Shown here: one piece after another, positions 53,131 to 60,671 of the stretch
How the letters are laid out: each line of letters begins with the position of its first letter
How positions within the stretch are numbered: the first letter of the stretch is position 1
Assembly: GCA_020635115.1 (NCBI GenBank)
Contig: JACKAK010000011.1
Coordinates: forward strand, 1-64,000
Source: Halobacteriovoraceae bacterium
GTDB taxonomy: Bacteria; Bdellovibrionota; Bacteriovoracia; Bacteriovoracales; Bacteriovoracaceae
DNA: 64,000 nt
Direction: 5' to 3'
Made by a program: the position numbers and the translations under genes
The notes under the pieces: generated by a model
Told to the model about the DNA's origin: nothing
Database searches by the model: none
What the model saw: only the letters and a program-made list of their open reading frames with translations

Positions 53131-53146
53131 TGTTAATTTCGTGTTA
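53131..53146. promoter_or_regulatory. PHO-box-like direct repeat before M20-olsB-olsA
   Basis: TGTTA-N6-TGTTA, an exact 11-bp-period direct repeat with the geometry of the E. coli PHO box (TGTCA-N6-TGTCA), one base different per half-site. It lies in the 66-base gap upstream of the M20 gene, and the motif strand is opposite to transcription. A near-identical element is upstream of pstS. Confidence 0.5.
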
Positions 53147-53150
53147 GGAT

Positions 53151-53906
53151 TTAGCTAGATTTATATTTAATCCAGCTTAAGATTTCTTGAGCACTCCACT
53201 TTGGATCTTCAAGCGGAAGATCATGTCCTGCATTAGGGTGAGATATACAATGCGCATTGAAATGTTTTGAAAGCTCAAAACTGCATTGGGGGTTAACCAT
53301 TTTATCTTGAAGTGAACATAAGATAAGAAGCGGGATATTCATTTTTTTAGGTAACCTAAACATTGCTGCTGCGGCCAATTGTCTAAGTACATTTTCAATT
53401 TTGAGCGGATGTTCATCTAAATAACGAGCATGTCTTTTGGCAATTTCTTTTTTCCCCTTGGTACTATTGATAACTAGGTCAAGGACGGTGGATTCTCTGT
53501 CAAGGTTTGTTTTTTTTGTAGCGACTTCTAGAAGTTTTGCAATTCCAAATGGTCTAAGCCGATGAAGTAATGGGGAGAGGTTTCCACTTGAACTATTTAT
53601 AACAGTTAATGACTTAAAATCATTTTTATATTTGTTGGCCCAATAAAGACCAATCATTCCTCCTAAAGAGATGGTTATCAGATGCCAATCACCTTTATGG
53701 CCATTTTTGATCTTAAGATACTCTTTACGTAGAAACTTAACTGTTGAAGAAATCGTAAGGGGAGAATCAAGATTTGTATAAATTCCAAAACCTGGAAGGT
53801 CTATAAAGTGTACATTAACTTTTGAGTCTATTTTTTTGAGTTCTTGAGGAAAGTCTCCCCAATGTCTATATTCTCTACCAAGTCCACGAAGAAGAAGTAA
53901 ATTCAT
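53151..53906 (-). CDS. alpha/beta hydrolase
   Basis: Alpha/beta hydrolase fold: oxyanion loop LRGLGREYRHW at the start, nucleophile Ser80 in TISLGG (the usual first Gly of GxSxG is replaced), acid Asp in LQDKMVNP and His in AGHDLP. A lipase or esterase is likely. It overlaps the M14 gene by 4 bases and sits inside the pst-ols run, so release of fatty acids from phospholipids during phosphate shortage is a reasonable guess. Confidence 0.78.
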   Translation of the reverse strand: MNLLLLRGLGREYRHWGDFPQELKKIDSKVNVHFIDLPGFGIYTNLDSPLTISSTVKFLRKEYLKIKNGHKGDWHLITISLGGMIGLYWANKYKNDFKSLTVINSSSGNLSPLLHRLRPFGIAKLLEVATKKTNLDRESTVLDLVINSTKGKKEIAKRHARYLDEHPLKIENVLRQLAAAAMFRLPKKMNIPLLILCSLQDKMVNPQCSFELSKHFNAHCISHPNAGHDLPLEDPKWSAQEILSWIKYKSS

Positions 53907-54889
53907 TGGCCATCACCTACAATCGTTGTTTTTTGAAACCAAGCGGGATAATTTTTAGTGACCCGAAGCAAGTAATCGAGGAGTAACAAATGCCTTCTCA
54001 TCGTTCTGCTATGTCTATGACGTTTCATGGGGTTAAACATACCAAGTAATGAAAAAATTTGAGAAGGATTTTTTCTTACCCAATTCCAAGATCCCATCTC
54101 AAGTGTAAAGGGAATATAGACAGAATTTTCATTTTGGGGATCATTATAGTGAAGATCAAAGAGGTGATCCCACAGATCTCCGCTTATTATATAACTGTCG
54201 GCCTGAGATTCAAATTTATAAACATGGTGAGGAATTGTTCTGTCAAGGAGTTCACTAATAACTAAAGATTCTTTTTTACGAGGAAAATCTGAAGATGTCT
54301 TCGCATAGGGATACCAAATTCTATCAACCATCCCAAAACCAGAATGGACATCTAGACTAATTGAAGCAGGAGAGTTAAAGAGGTATTTAGTCACAAAATC
54401 AATGACAAGTTGAGTCTCACTTTCAATTATCCCTTTTTCTCCGCGATACCATGGAATCAAATTACTAATTCTATGCCCTGAAATAAACGGAGTTCCTTCA
54501 TCAATCGAATCCACAGGGGAGTTTCTCATAATGTCTACTCCATTTGGATTGCTACGTTGATAAGTGGCCATTCCTGCAGGATTAATTAAGGGGATACTAA
54601 CAAAACGAAAATTTTTAAAGAAATTTCTTAGTTCCATATCCCAAGTTAATTGTTGAAAGAGGGAAGTTAAATAATTAATAACAACATGTGTACCAACTCT
54701 TTCAAGCCCGTGAACCCCTCCAAAAAGTCCAAATGTAGGAACACATTTGTCTTTTGGGCCTATAACAAAGGAAACAATAGGGTAGTCGCGTTTTTTGTGC
54801 TTAATAATTCCTAAATTATCTGTACTGATAAGATCATTTTGAAAACTTTTGAGTTCGAGAATCTTTTTTAACTCTGGCAGATTATGCAT
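53903..54889 (-). CDS. M14-family zinc carboxypeptidase-like protein
   Basis: Zinc ligands HGLE (His60, Glu63) and His182 in LDVHSG, substrate motif NPNGVDIMRN and catalytic Glu264 in FTLEMGS give the M14 carboxypeptidase/succinylglutamate desuccinylase layout. The group includes D,L-carboxypeptidases of peptidoglycan and amidases. There is no signal peptide, so it acts inside. It starts three bases after the phoU stop, hence is part of the phosphate operon. Substrate unknown. Confidence 0.82.
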   Translation of the reverse strand: MHNLPELKKILELKSFQNDLISTDNLGIIKHKKRDYPIVSFVIGPKDKCVPTFGLFGGVHGLERVGTHVVINYLTSLFQQLTWDMELRNFFKNFRFVSIPLINPAGMATYQRSNPNGVDIMRNSPVDSIDEGTPFISGHRISNLIPWYRGEKGIIESETQLVIDFVTKYLFNSPASISLDVHSGFGMVDRIWYPYAKTSSDFPRKKESLVISELLDRTIPHHVYKFESQADSYIISGDLWDHLFDLHYNDPQNENSVYIPFTLEMGSWNWVRKNPSQIFSLLGMFNPMKRHRHSRTMRRHLLLLDYLLRVTKNYPAWFQKTTIVGDGQ

Positions 54890-54892
54890 AGT

Positions 54893-55561
54893 TTAGTTTT
54901 TAAAAAATTTCATTTCGTGTCTTACAATTTCACCTTCAACTAAGTATATCAGATCTTCTGCAATATTTGTTGCATAATCTGAAATTCTTTCTAAATGTTT
55001 AGAACATGATAAATGTTGAGAATACAACTGTACATCGTTAGGATTTTGTTTGATTAATTCATAGTGGGCCTGATGCATATTTCGATTGATCTCATCAACT
55101 ACTTCATCCATTTCACATACTTCTTTGGCCAAGGCCACATTTTGGTTAAGAACAGAGTTAATTGATTTTCGAAGCATATTTAATGTTATATCTGACATTT
55201 CTTTATAATCAATTGATGTAACCTTGAAGTTGTTTGACGAAATAAATTTTGCTCTTTGAGCAATGTTGGCCGTAAGATCACCAATTCTTTCTAAATCATT
55301 ATTTACTTTTAACACTGTTATGACAAATCTTAAATCAATCGCTACTGGTTGATGGAGTGCCAATATTTTTAAACATTCCTCTTCAATTGTAACTTCAGCT
55401 GCATTGACTTTCTGGTCAGTATCGATAACTTTTTTGGCCTTCTCAATACTACCTTCAGCGAGAGATTCTATAGATAAGATAAAATTATCTTCAATAATTT
55501 TCATAAGTTCTTGTAATTGCCATCTAAGCTTATCAATCGCTTTTTCTAAATGTACTGCCAT
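54893..55561 (-). CDS. phoU: phosphate signalling protein PhoU
   Basis: A duplicated three-helix bundle of 222 residues. Metal-binding ExxxD-type motifs appear in each half (RIGDLTANIAQRA near 97 and RISDYATNIAEDL near 195). PhoU links PstB activity to the sensor kinase and restrains phosphate uptake. It lies 12 bases downstream of pstB as usual. No phoR is present in the window. Confidence 0.93.
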   Translation of the reverse strand: MAVHLEKAIDKLRWQLQELMKIIEDNFILSIESLAEGSIEKAKKVIDTDQKVNAAEVTIEEECLKILALHQPVAIDLRFVITVLKVNNDLERIGDLTANIAQRAKFISSNNFKVTSIDYKEMSDITLNMLRKSINSVLNQNVALAKEVCEMDEVVDEINRNMHQAHYELIKQNPNDVQLYSQHLSCSKHLERISDYATNIAEDLIYLVEGEIVRHEMKFFKN

Positions 55562-55573
55562 TGTCTTGCCTTT

Positions 55574-56335
55574 TTACCCAAATCTACCAGTAATATAGTC
55601 CTCTGTCTGTTTATTGGATGGGTTTGTGAATATTTTTTTTGTTTCATTAAACTCAACCAGTTCCCCATTATAGAAAAAAGCAGTTTGGTCTGATATTCTT
55701 GCGGCCTGTTGCATATTATGAGTGACAGTAATTATAGTATAGTCCTGGGCCAATTCAGTCATAAGATCCTCTATTTTTAATGTTGAAATAGGATCTAAGG
55801 CCGAACAAGGTTCATCCATTAATATAACTTCTGGTCTCATTGCAATTGCTCTTGCTATACAGAGTCTTTGTTGTTGGCCCCCGGAGAGAGCTGTGGCCAT
55901 ATCATCTAGCCTATCTTTGACATCATCCCACAGTGCGGCCTTTTTTAAAGAAGTTTCAACTAACTCGTTGTAATCTCCCTTGAATCCATGAATTGAAGGG
56001 CCCCAAGTGATATTTTTTCGAATTGATTTTGGAAATGGGTTTGGCCTTTGAAAAACCATTCCAATCTGTTTTCTCAGTTCAGCTGGATCGACTTTTCTAT
56101 GGTAAATATTTTTGTTTTTAAAACGTATTTTACCATCTACTTTCATTATATCTATGAAATCATTCATTCTGTTAAGGGTTCTAAGCAGTGTACTTTTTCC
56201 ACAACCTGATGGGCCAATAATAGCGGTAACTTTTTTTTCTTCAAACTTAAGATTCACATTTTTTACTGCACATTTAAGTCCATAAAAAATTGAGAGATTT
56301 TGGGTTTCAATGATCGGATCGGTTTTCGTATTCAT
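55574..56335 (-). CDS. pstB: phosphate ABC transporter ATP-binding protein
   Basis: ATPase of the high-affinity phosphate importer. Walker A GPSGCGKST (41-49), Q-loop FQRPNPFPKS, signature LSGGQQQR (150-157), Walker B ILMDEP (171-176) and the switch His in VTHNM. The length (253) and the NPFPKS motif are PstB hallmarks. Order pstC-pstA-pstB-phoU is conserved. Confidence 0.95.
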   Translation of the reverse strand: MNTKTDPIIETQNLSIFYGLKCAVKNVNLKFEEKKVTAIIGPSGCGKSTLLRTLNRMNDFIDIMKVDGKIRFKNKNIYHRKVDPAELRKQIGMVFQRPNPFPKSIRKNITWGPSIHGFKGDYNELVETSLKKAALWDDVKDRLDDMATALSGGQQQRLCIARAIAMRPEVILMDEPCSALDPISTLKIEDLMTELAQDYTIITVTHNMQQAARISDQTAFFYNGELVEFNETKKIFTNPSNKQTEDYITGRFG

Positions 56336-56346
56336 AGTTTAACCTA

Positions 56347-57207
56347 CTATAGTTTTTTACTAGTTTTATGGCGAATAAGAACTGCCGCTAAGTTCATCGT
56401 AAACATAAAAATAAGAAGTACAATAATCCCAGCAGCACTTAGATAATGAAATTCAACTTTTGGCCTAGATGTCCAGTTAAAAATCTGGATTGGAAGAGTT
56501 GTAAATTCGTCATAAATATTTTCAGGAACAAAAGCGACATAACTGAGTGCTCCTACTATGATGAGTGGTGCAGTCTCTCCAATAGCTCTTGAAAGCGAGA
56601 GAATTACTCCAGTCATTATACCAGGGAGTGCATTTGGTAAAACATGACCAAATATAACTTGCCACTTTCTAGCTCCTAGAGCATAGGCCGCCATACGTAA
56701 AGACTTAGGTACGGATTTGATTGCTCCACGGGAACTAATAATGATGATAGGGAGAATAAGTAAAGAAAGTGTTAGTCCTCCACTTAGAACACTACGTCCA
56801 AAACCCAAAGTGTGGACAAAGATTGCAAGTCCCAATAGCCCATAAACAATAGAGGGAACTCCTGCAAGATTTGAAATATTAAGATCAATAAAGCGAGAAA
56901 AACGCCCTTTACCTCCATATTCCTCTAAATAGAGTGCAGAAGCTATTCCAACAGGTATTGCAAAGGCCGCAGTTACGCCCATAAGCCAAAAACTCCCTAC
57001 AAGAGCTGTTTTAATTCCAGCTTTATGTGGAAATCTTGAGGGTAAGGCAGTAAGAAATTCTGTATTCAGCCAATCGTAACCTTCCTGAACAATTTTATAA
57101 ATAAGAAAGGACAAGATCAGTACAACAAACCAACTAAACACAATACATAAAAGTTTGAAAAATTTCTCAAATATTCTACGAGATTTTAAAGTTCTAGTTG
57201 AATTCAT
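56347..57207 (-). CDS. pstA: phosphate ABC transporter permease PstA
   Basis: Six transmembrane helices; the EAA-type loop reads MAAYALGARKWQVIFGHVLPNALPGIMTG near 170-200, and SRAIGETAPLIIVGA follows, typical of PstA. It overlaps pstC by 4 bases and precedes pstB by 11. Pairs with PstC to form the channel. Confidence 0.93.
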   Translation of the reverse strand: MNSTRTLKSRRIFEKFFKLLCIVFSWFVVLILSFLIYKIVQEGYDWLNTEFLTALPSRFPHKAGIKTALVGSFWLMGVTAAFAIPVGIASALYLEEYGGKGRFSRFIDLNISNLAGVPSIVYGLLGLAIFVHTLGFGRSVLSGGLTLSLLILPIIIISSRGAIKSVPKSLRMAAYALGARKWQVIFGHVLPNALPGIMTGVILSLSRAIGETAPLIIVGALSYVAFVPENIYDEFTTLPIQIFNWTSRPKVEFHYLSAAGIIVLLIFMFTMNLAAVLIRHKTSKKL

Positions 57208-58175
57208 TCCATCACCAATTGATAACGTTGATAAATTTTTCGACCAATGTAATTCATAAATAAAGTCATGATAAAAAGTAATGAACCTACGGCAAATGAT
57301 GTTTGATACTCAATTCCTCCGGCCGGTATATCTCCAAGTGAAACTTGGACAATGTAGGCCGTCATTGTTTGTATACTCTCTAGAGGATTTATTGTTAGCT
57401 TCGCCGTTGCTCCTGCTGCGAGTGTAACGGCCATGGTTTCTCCAATTGCACGTGATAATGCAAGTATAAACGCAGCGATTACTCTTGGAAGGGCTGCGGG
57501 AATTAGGATAGATCTAATAATTTCAAATGATGTGGCGCCAAGAGCATGGCCACCTTCTTTAAGTCCTTTTGGAATAGAAGCAAATGCATCATCACAAAGC
57601 GAAGAAACCATGGGCAGAGTCATTATTCCAACTACGATTGCACCGGAAAGTGCGTTAAAAACTTCTGTTTGAGGTATAATCATTTTTAAAAGCGGAGTAA
57701 TGACAGTTAACGCAAAATATCCATAAACAACAGTGGGAATACCGGCCAAGATTTCTAAAATTGGTTTTAAAATATTCCTCACTCTTAAGGTTGCATATTC
57801 GCTTAAATAGATGGCCGAAAATAAACCGAGTGGTATCGATATTAACCCCGATCCAATTGTGATGAGAAGCGTTCCGCAAACTAACGGAAGAACTCCAAAT
57901 GATTTTGGCTCGAGAAGTGGTTCCCATTTTGTACCAAATAAAAAATCACTTATAGGTACATGTGAAAAAAAAGCAAAAGACTCTTTACTTAAAACAAAAA
58001 TAATCCCGAAGGTTGTAATGATTGAAATTGAAGCACATAGACCAAGTGTTAAAAAGACAACGTGGTCAATTCCATATTTTCTGAGGTAATTTTTGAAATT
58101 TAAGATAGATTTTGAGTTCTCACTAAACCAGTTTTCTTCCAATATAGATTTTTTCTTTTTCATTAAGCGATACAT
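57204..58175 (-). CDS. pstC: phosphate ABC transporter permease PstC
   Basis: A 323-residue permease with a long cytoplasmic start, six transmembrane helices, the EAA loop GGHALGATSFEIIRSILIPAA near 220-245, and LSRAIGETMAVTLAAG. A second candidate start (MKKKK) lies four codons in. It begins two bases after the pstS stop. Confidence 0.93.
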   Translation of the reverse strand: MYRLMKKKKSILEENWFSENSKSILNFKNYLRKYGIDHVVFLTLGLCASISIITTFGIIFVLSKESFAFFSHVPISDFLFGTKWEPLLEPKSFGVLPLVCGTLLITIGSGLISIPLGLFSAIYLSEYATLRVRNILKPILEILAGIPTVVYGYFALTVITPLLKMIIPQTEVFNALSGAIVVGIMTLPMVSSLCDDAFASIPKGLKEGGHALGATSFEIIRSILIPAALPRVIAAFILALSRAIGETMAVTLAAGATAKLTINPLESIQTMTAYIVQVSLGDIPAGGIEYQTSFAVGSLLFIMTLFMNYIGRKIYQRYQLVME

Positions 58176-58177
58176 AG

Positions 58178-59077
58178 TTACTTAATTTTACTTAAACTAA
58201 GGATATAATCATTACTAGGTAAAGGTACATAACCAACGTCTTTAACAATTGAGGTTGCATTTTTCAAATAAAAATTAACATATTCCTTAACTTCAGCGCG
58301 AGTTAGAGATAATTTGTTGACGTAAATGAAAATTGGTCGTGAAAGTGGAAAATACTTTCCACTATTAATTGTTTCAATCGAAGGGACAACCACTCCGTTT
58401 TTACTCTTAATTGGTACGGCCTTAATATTTTTCTTATTTTCATTGTAGTAAGAAAATCCAAAATAACCCAATGAGAATTTATCACCAACAACACCATTCA
58501 CTAAAACATTATCATCTTCGGACATTTGGAAATCTGATCGACTCCTTCTTGCTTGTCCATTTATTTCTTCTGTAAAGTAATCAAAGGTACCAGAATCTGT
58601 ACCAGGCCCGTAAAGCTTTATTGGTTTGTCTGGCCATGTTTTTCTTACATCTTTCCAGGTTTTAACTTGGCTATCTTTATCCCAAATTTTTTTCAATTCT
58701 TCTGTCGTTAAAAAGTCGACAAAATCATTGTCCTTATTCATGACTACTGTTATTCCATCATATGCAACCGGAATTTCCATATATTCAATCTTGTTCTCTT
58801 TGGCCAAACCAACCTCTGTGATTTTAATTGGTCTTGAAGCATTGTTAATATCTGTCTCACCCTTTAGGAACTTTTTAAATCCTCCACCTGTTCCAGAGAC
58901 TCCAATATTGACTTTTACTCTTGGTTGCACCGATCTAAACTCTTCTGCGATGGCCTCTGTAATTGGAAAAACTGTTGATGATCCATCAATAGATACCTTT
59001 CCTCTGAGTTGGGCAATTGCGAACGTATTTTGCATGATCAACAGTAGGAAAGTTAGAGATGATAAGGAAGTCTTCAT
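58178..59077 (-). CDS. pstS: periplasmic phosphate-binding protein PstS
   Basis: Signal peptide ending AIA (about 22), then a type II binding-protein fold. Phosphate-contact loops are visible: DGSSTVFP, SGTGGGFKKF, and GPGTDSGTFDYFTEE. The length of 299 fits the shorter PstS/SphX type. First gene of a minus-strand run that continues through phoU to olsA. Its upstream gap to the PhoB-like gene holds PHO-box-like repeats. Confidence 0.92.
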   Translation of the reverse strand: MKTSLSSLTFLLLIMQNTFAIAQLRGKVSIDGSSTVFPITEAIAEEFRSVQPRVKVNIGVSGTGGGFKKFLKGETDINNASRPIKITEVGLAKENKIEYMEIPVAYDGITVVMNKDNDFVDFLTTEELKKIWDKDSQVKTWKDVRKTWPDKPIKLYGPGTDSGTFDYFTEEINGQARRSRSDFQMSEDDNVLVNGVVGDKFSLGYFGFSYYNENKKNIKAVPIKSKNGVVVPSIETINSGKYFPLSRPIFIYVNKLSLTRAEVKEYVNFYLKNATSIVKDVGYVPLPSNDYILSLSKIK

Positions 59078-59397
59078 TCTTGTCTCCTGTTAGGTTCCTA
59101 AAAAACTAGCGTCCATAAGAAAATAAAGAAATTGAATTGATTTGATAAGGGAAAACTTGAGTTTTTTTTATGAGAATGATCAGTTTTCATTCAGGGCCAA
59201 CAGGTTGATATCACGTGGGTTACATTCAGTGAAATTCTTGGGAAATTGGTTAACAAGTTCTTCCCTAGAGACCTTTTGTTATTCTTAACAAGATCCTAAC
59301 ATATAAAATGATGACTTTTAATGTAATATAAATTTGATTTTTTATTTGATGATTTACGACATCAGACTGTTACTTTGCTACTTTTTGGGAGAAAAAT
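59078..59397. promoter_or_regulatory. divergent pstS/phoB regulatory gap with PHO-box-like repeats
   Basis: No gene fits this 320-base gap. TAACA-N6-TAACA at 59286-59301 (TGTTA-N6-TGTTA on the other strand) has the 11-bp PHO-box period. It overlaps a perfect 6-4-6 palindrome, TTGTTA-TTCT-TAACAA (59276-59291). The string TTAACAAG[AT]TC occurs twice, at 59250-59260 and 59285-59295. TATAAA at 59303-59308 may be the -10 of the rightward gene. The control of both pstS and the regulator probably lies here. Confidence 0.55.
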
Positions 59398-60105
59398 ATG
59401 ATTCGCGGACTACTCTTCACTGACTATCAACTGTGGCTTTCCTTTAAAGATATAAATTCACAAATAGATCTTCGTTTTCAAGATCTTGGGCAGATAGATT
59501 TTCTGAATTCTCAACTATTTCAAGATATTGATTTCTGTTTTTTTGTAGTTGATGAAAATTCATATAACACAAGGCAAATAGTTGAAAAATTTAAGGCATT
59601 TTCATACACCGAAAATATACTTATTTTTATTATTGATAAAAACTTCTCTAATCGCAGATATGTTGATCTTTTAAATTTAGGAGTCGATGATGTGTTTCCT
59701 TATATTTCAAATCAACTTGGTACTTTTGAAGATGACCTCAGGGCCATTAGCTTAAGAATTATGGCATTTCAAAATGCTTTAAAACGAAGAGGCGATAAAA
59801 ATTTGAATATTCAACAAGTTTATACATTTGGAGAATTTAAACTTGATTTGTCTGAAAATATTGTTTGGATTAATAATATTGAAACAGATCTTACCTTTGC
59901 TGAATTTAAAATACTCTACTCCTTACTTGCAAATCCTGGAAAAGTTTTAAGTAGAGAAAAGATTTTAGAGCAAATTCAAAATAAAAAGTCGAATGTCACA
60001 AAAAGAATTGTCGACACTCATATTGTAGAGCTAAGGAAGAAGCTAGGAGATCATTCAAAAAATATCAAAACAATTCGCGGACTTGGATACAAATATACTG
60101 CTTAG
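59398..60105 (+). CDS. PhoB-like OmpR-family regulator with degenerate receiver
   Basis: The C-terminal winged helix (about 138-235) is intact: LTFAEFKILYSLLANPGKVLSRE, then RIVDTHIVELRKKLG and IKTIRGLGYKY. The N-terminal receiver (1-115) is worn: the acidic pair is reduced to one Asp in FTDYQ, the site Asp is in VVDENS, and the late Lys is replaced in VFPYI. Control by phosphorylation is therefore uncertain. Position divergent from pstS and flanking PHO-like repeats argue for a PhoB role. Confidence 0.75.
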   Translation: MIRGLLFTDYQLWLSFKDINSQIDLRFQDLGQIDFLNSQLFQDIDFCFFVVDENSYNTRQIVEKFKAFSYTENILIFIIDKNFSNRRYVDLLNLGVDDVFPYISNQLGTFEDDLRAISLRIMAFQNALKRRGDKNLNIQQVYTFGEFKLDLSENIVWINNIETDLTFAEFKILYSLLANPGKVLSREKILEQIQNKKSNVTKRIVDTHIVELRKKLGDHSKNIKTIRGLGYKYTA

Positions 60106-60134
60106 ATATTATCGTAGTGGAGTAGAATAGTCCA

Positions 60135-60545
60135 TTAAACGAGGCCTATTCCATTTGTGAGTGTTTCTATGGCCTTTTTATCTTCAACCTTAATATGATT
60201 AACTAACCAATCTTTCAAAAACTCAAAAAGTTCGGTTTGGATTGATTCATGTTGTTTTCTTTTTTGTAGAAAAAAATCTAACGTTTTTTCAAAAGAGCGA
60301 TGCTTAAGCTTATGTTTATCAATATCAATATGGTTAATTTGATTGAGTATCTTCTCTTCAGTTGAAAAATGAAATTTTGCATAATATTTCAATTCATTTA
60401 TAACTACTTCAATTAACTCTTCTTTAAAATCGTCTTTTTCTTGAATTTCATAAAGATCATTTATGAGACCTACCAAACGTTTGTGTTGGTAGTCAATAAC
60501 TTGACTGCCTGTTACAAGTTCATCGTTCCATTCAACATATGGCAT
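60135..60545 (-). CDS. bacteriohaemerythrin
   Basis: A 136-residue four-helix di-iron oxygen-binding protein. All ligands are present: His21, His59, Glu63, His78, His82, His117 and Asp122, in the order and spacing of haemerythrin. Roles in bacteria include oxygen storage, delivery or sensing under low oxygen. It is divergent from the pyruvate:ferredoxin oxidoreductase, an oxygen-sensitive enzyme, which it might protect. Confidence 0.93.
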   Translation of the reverse strand: MPYVEWNDELVTGSQVIDYQHKRLVGLINDLYEIQEKDDFKEELIEVVINELKYYAKFHFSTEEKILNQINHIDIDKHKLKHRSFEKTLDFFLQKRKQHESIQTELFEFLKDWLVNHIKVEDKKAIETLTNGIGLV

Positions 60546-60671
60546 ACAGACTCCTTTTTCTTAACAGTTCTTAAGGTTGAGAGTATTTTTGCGTAATGAT
60601 CAACCTTGCTTGATATCATTGTAACTTGTAAACTTAATCTATTAAATTAATTTAAAGCTTGAGGAGACAGA

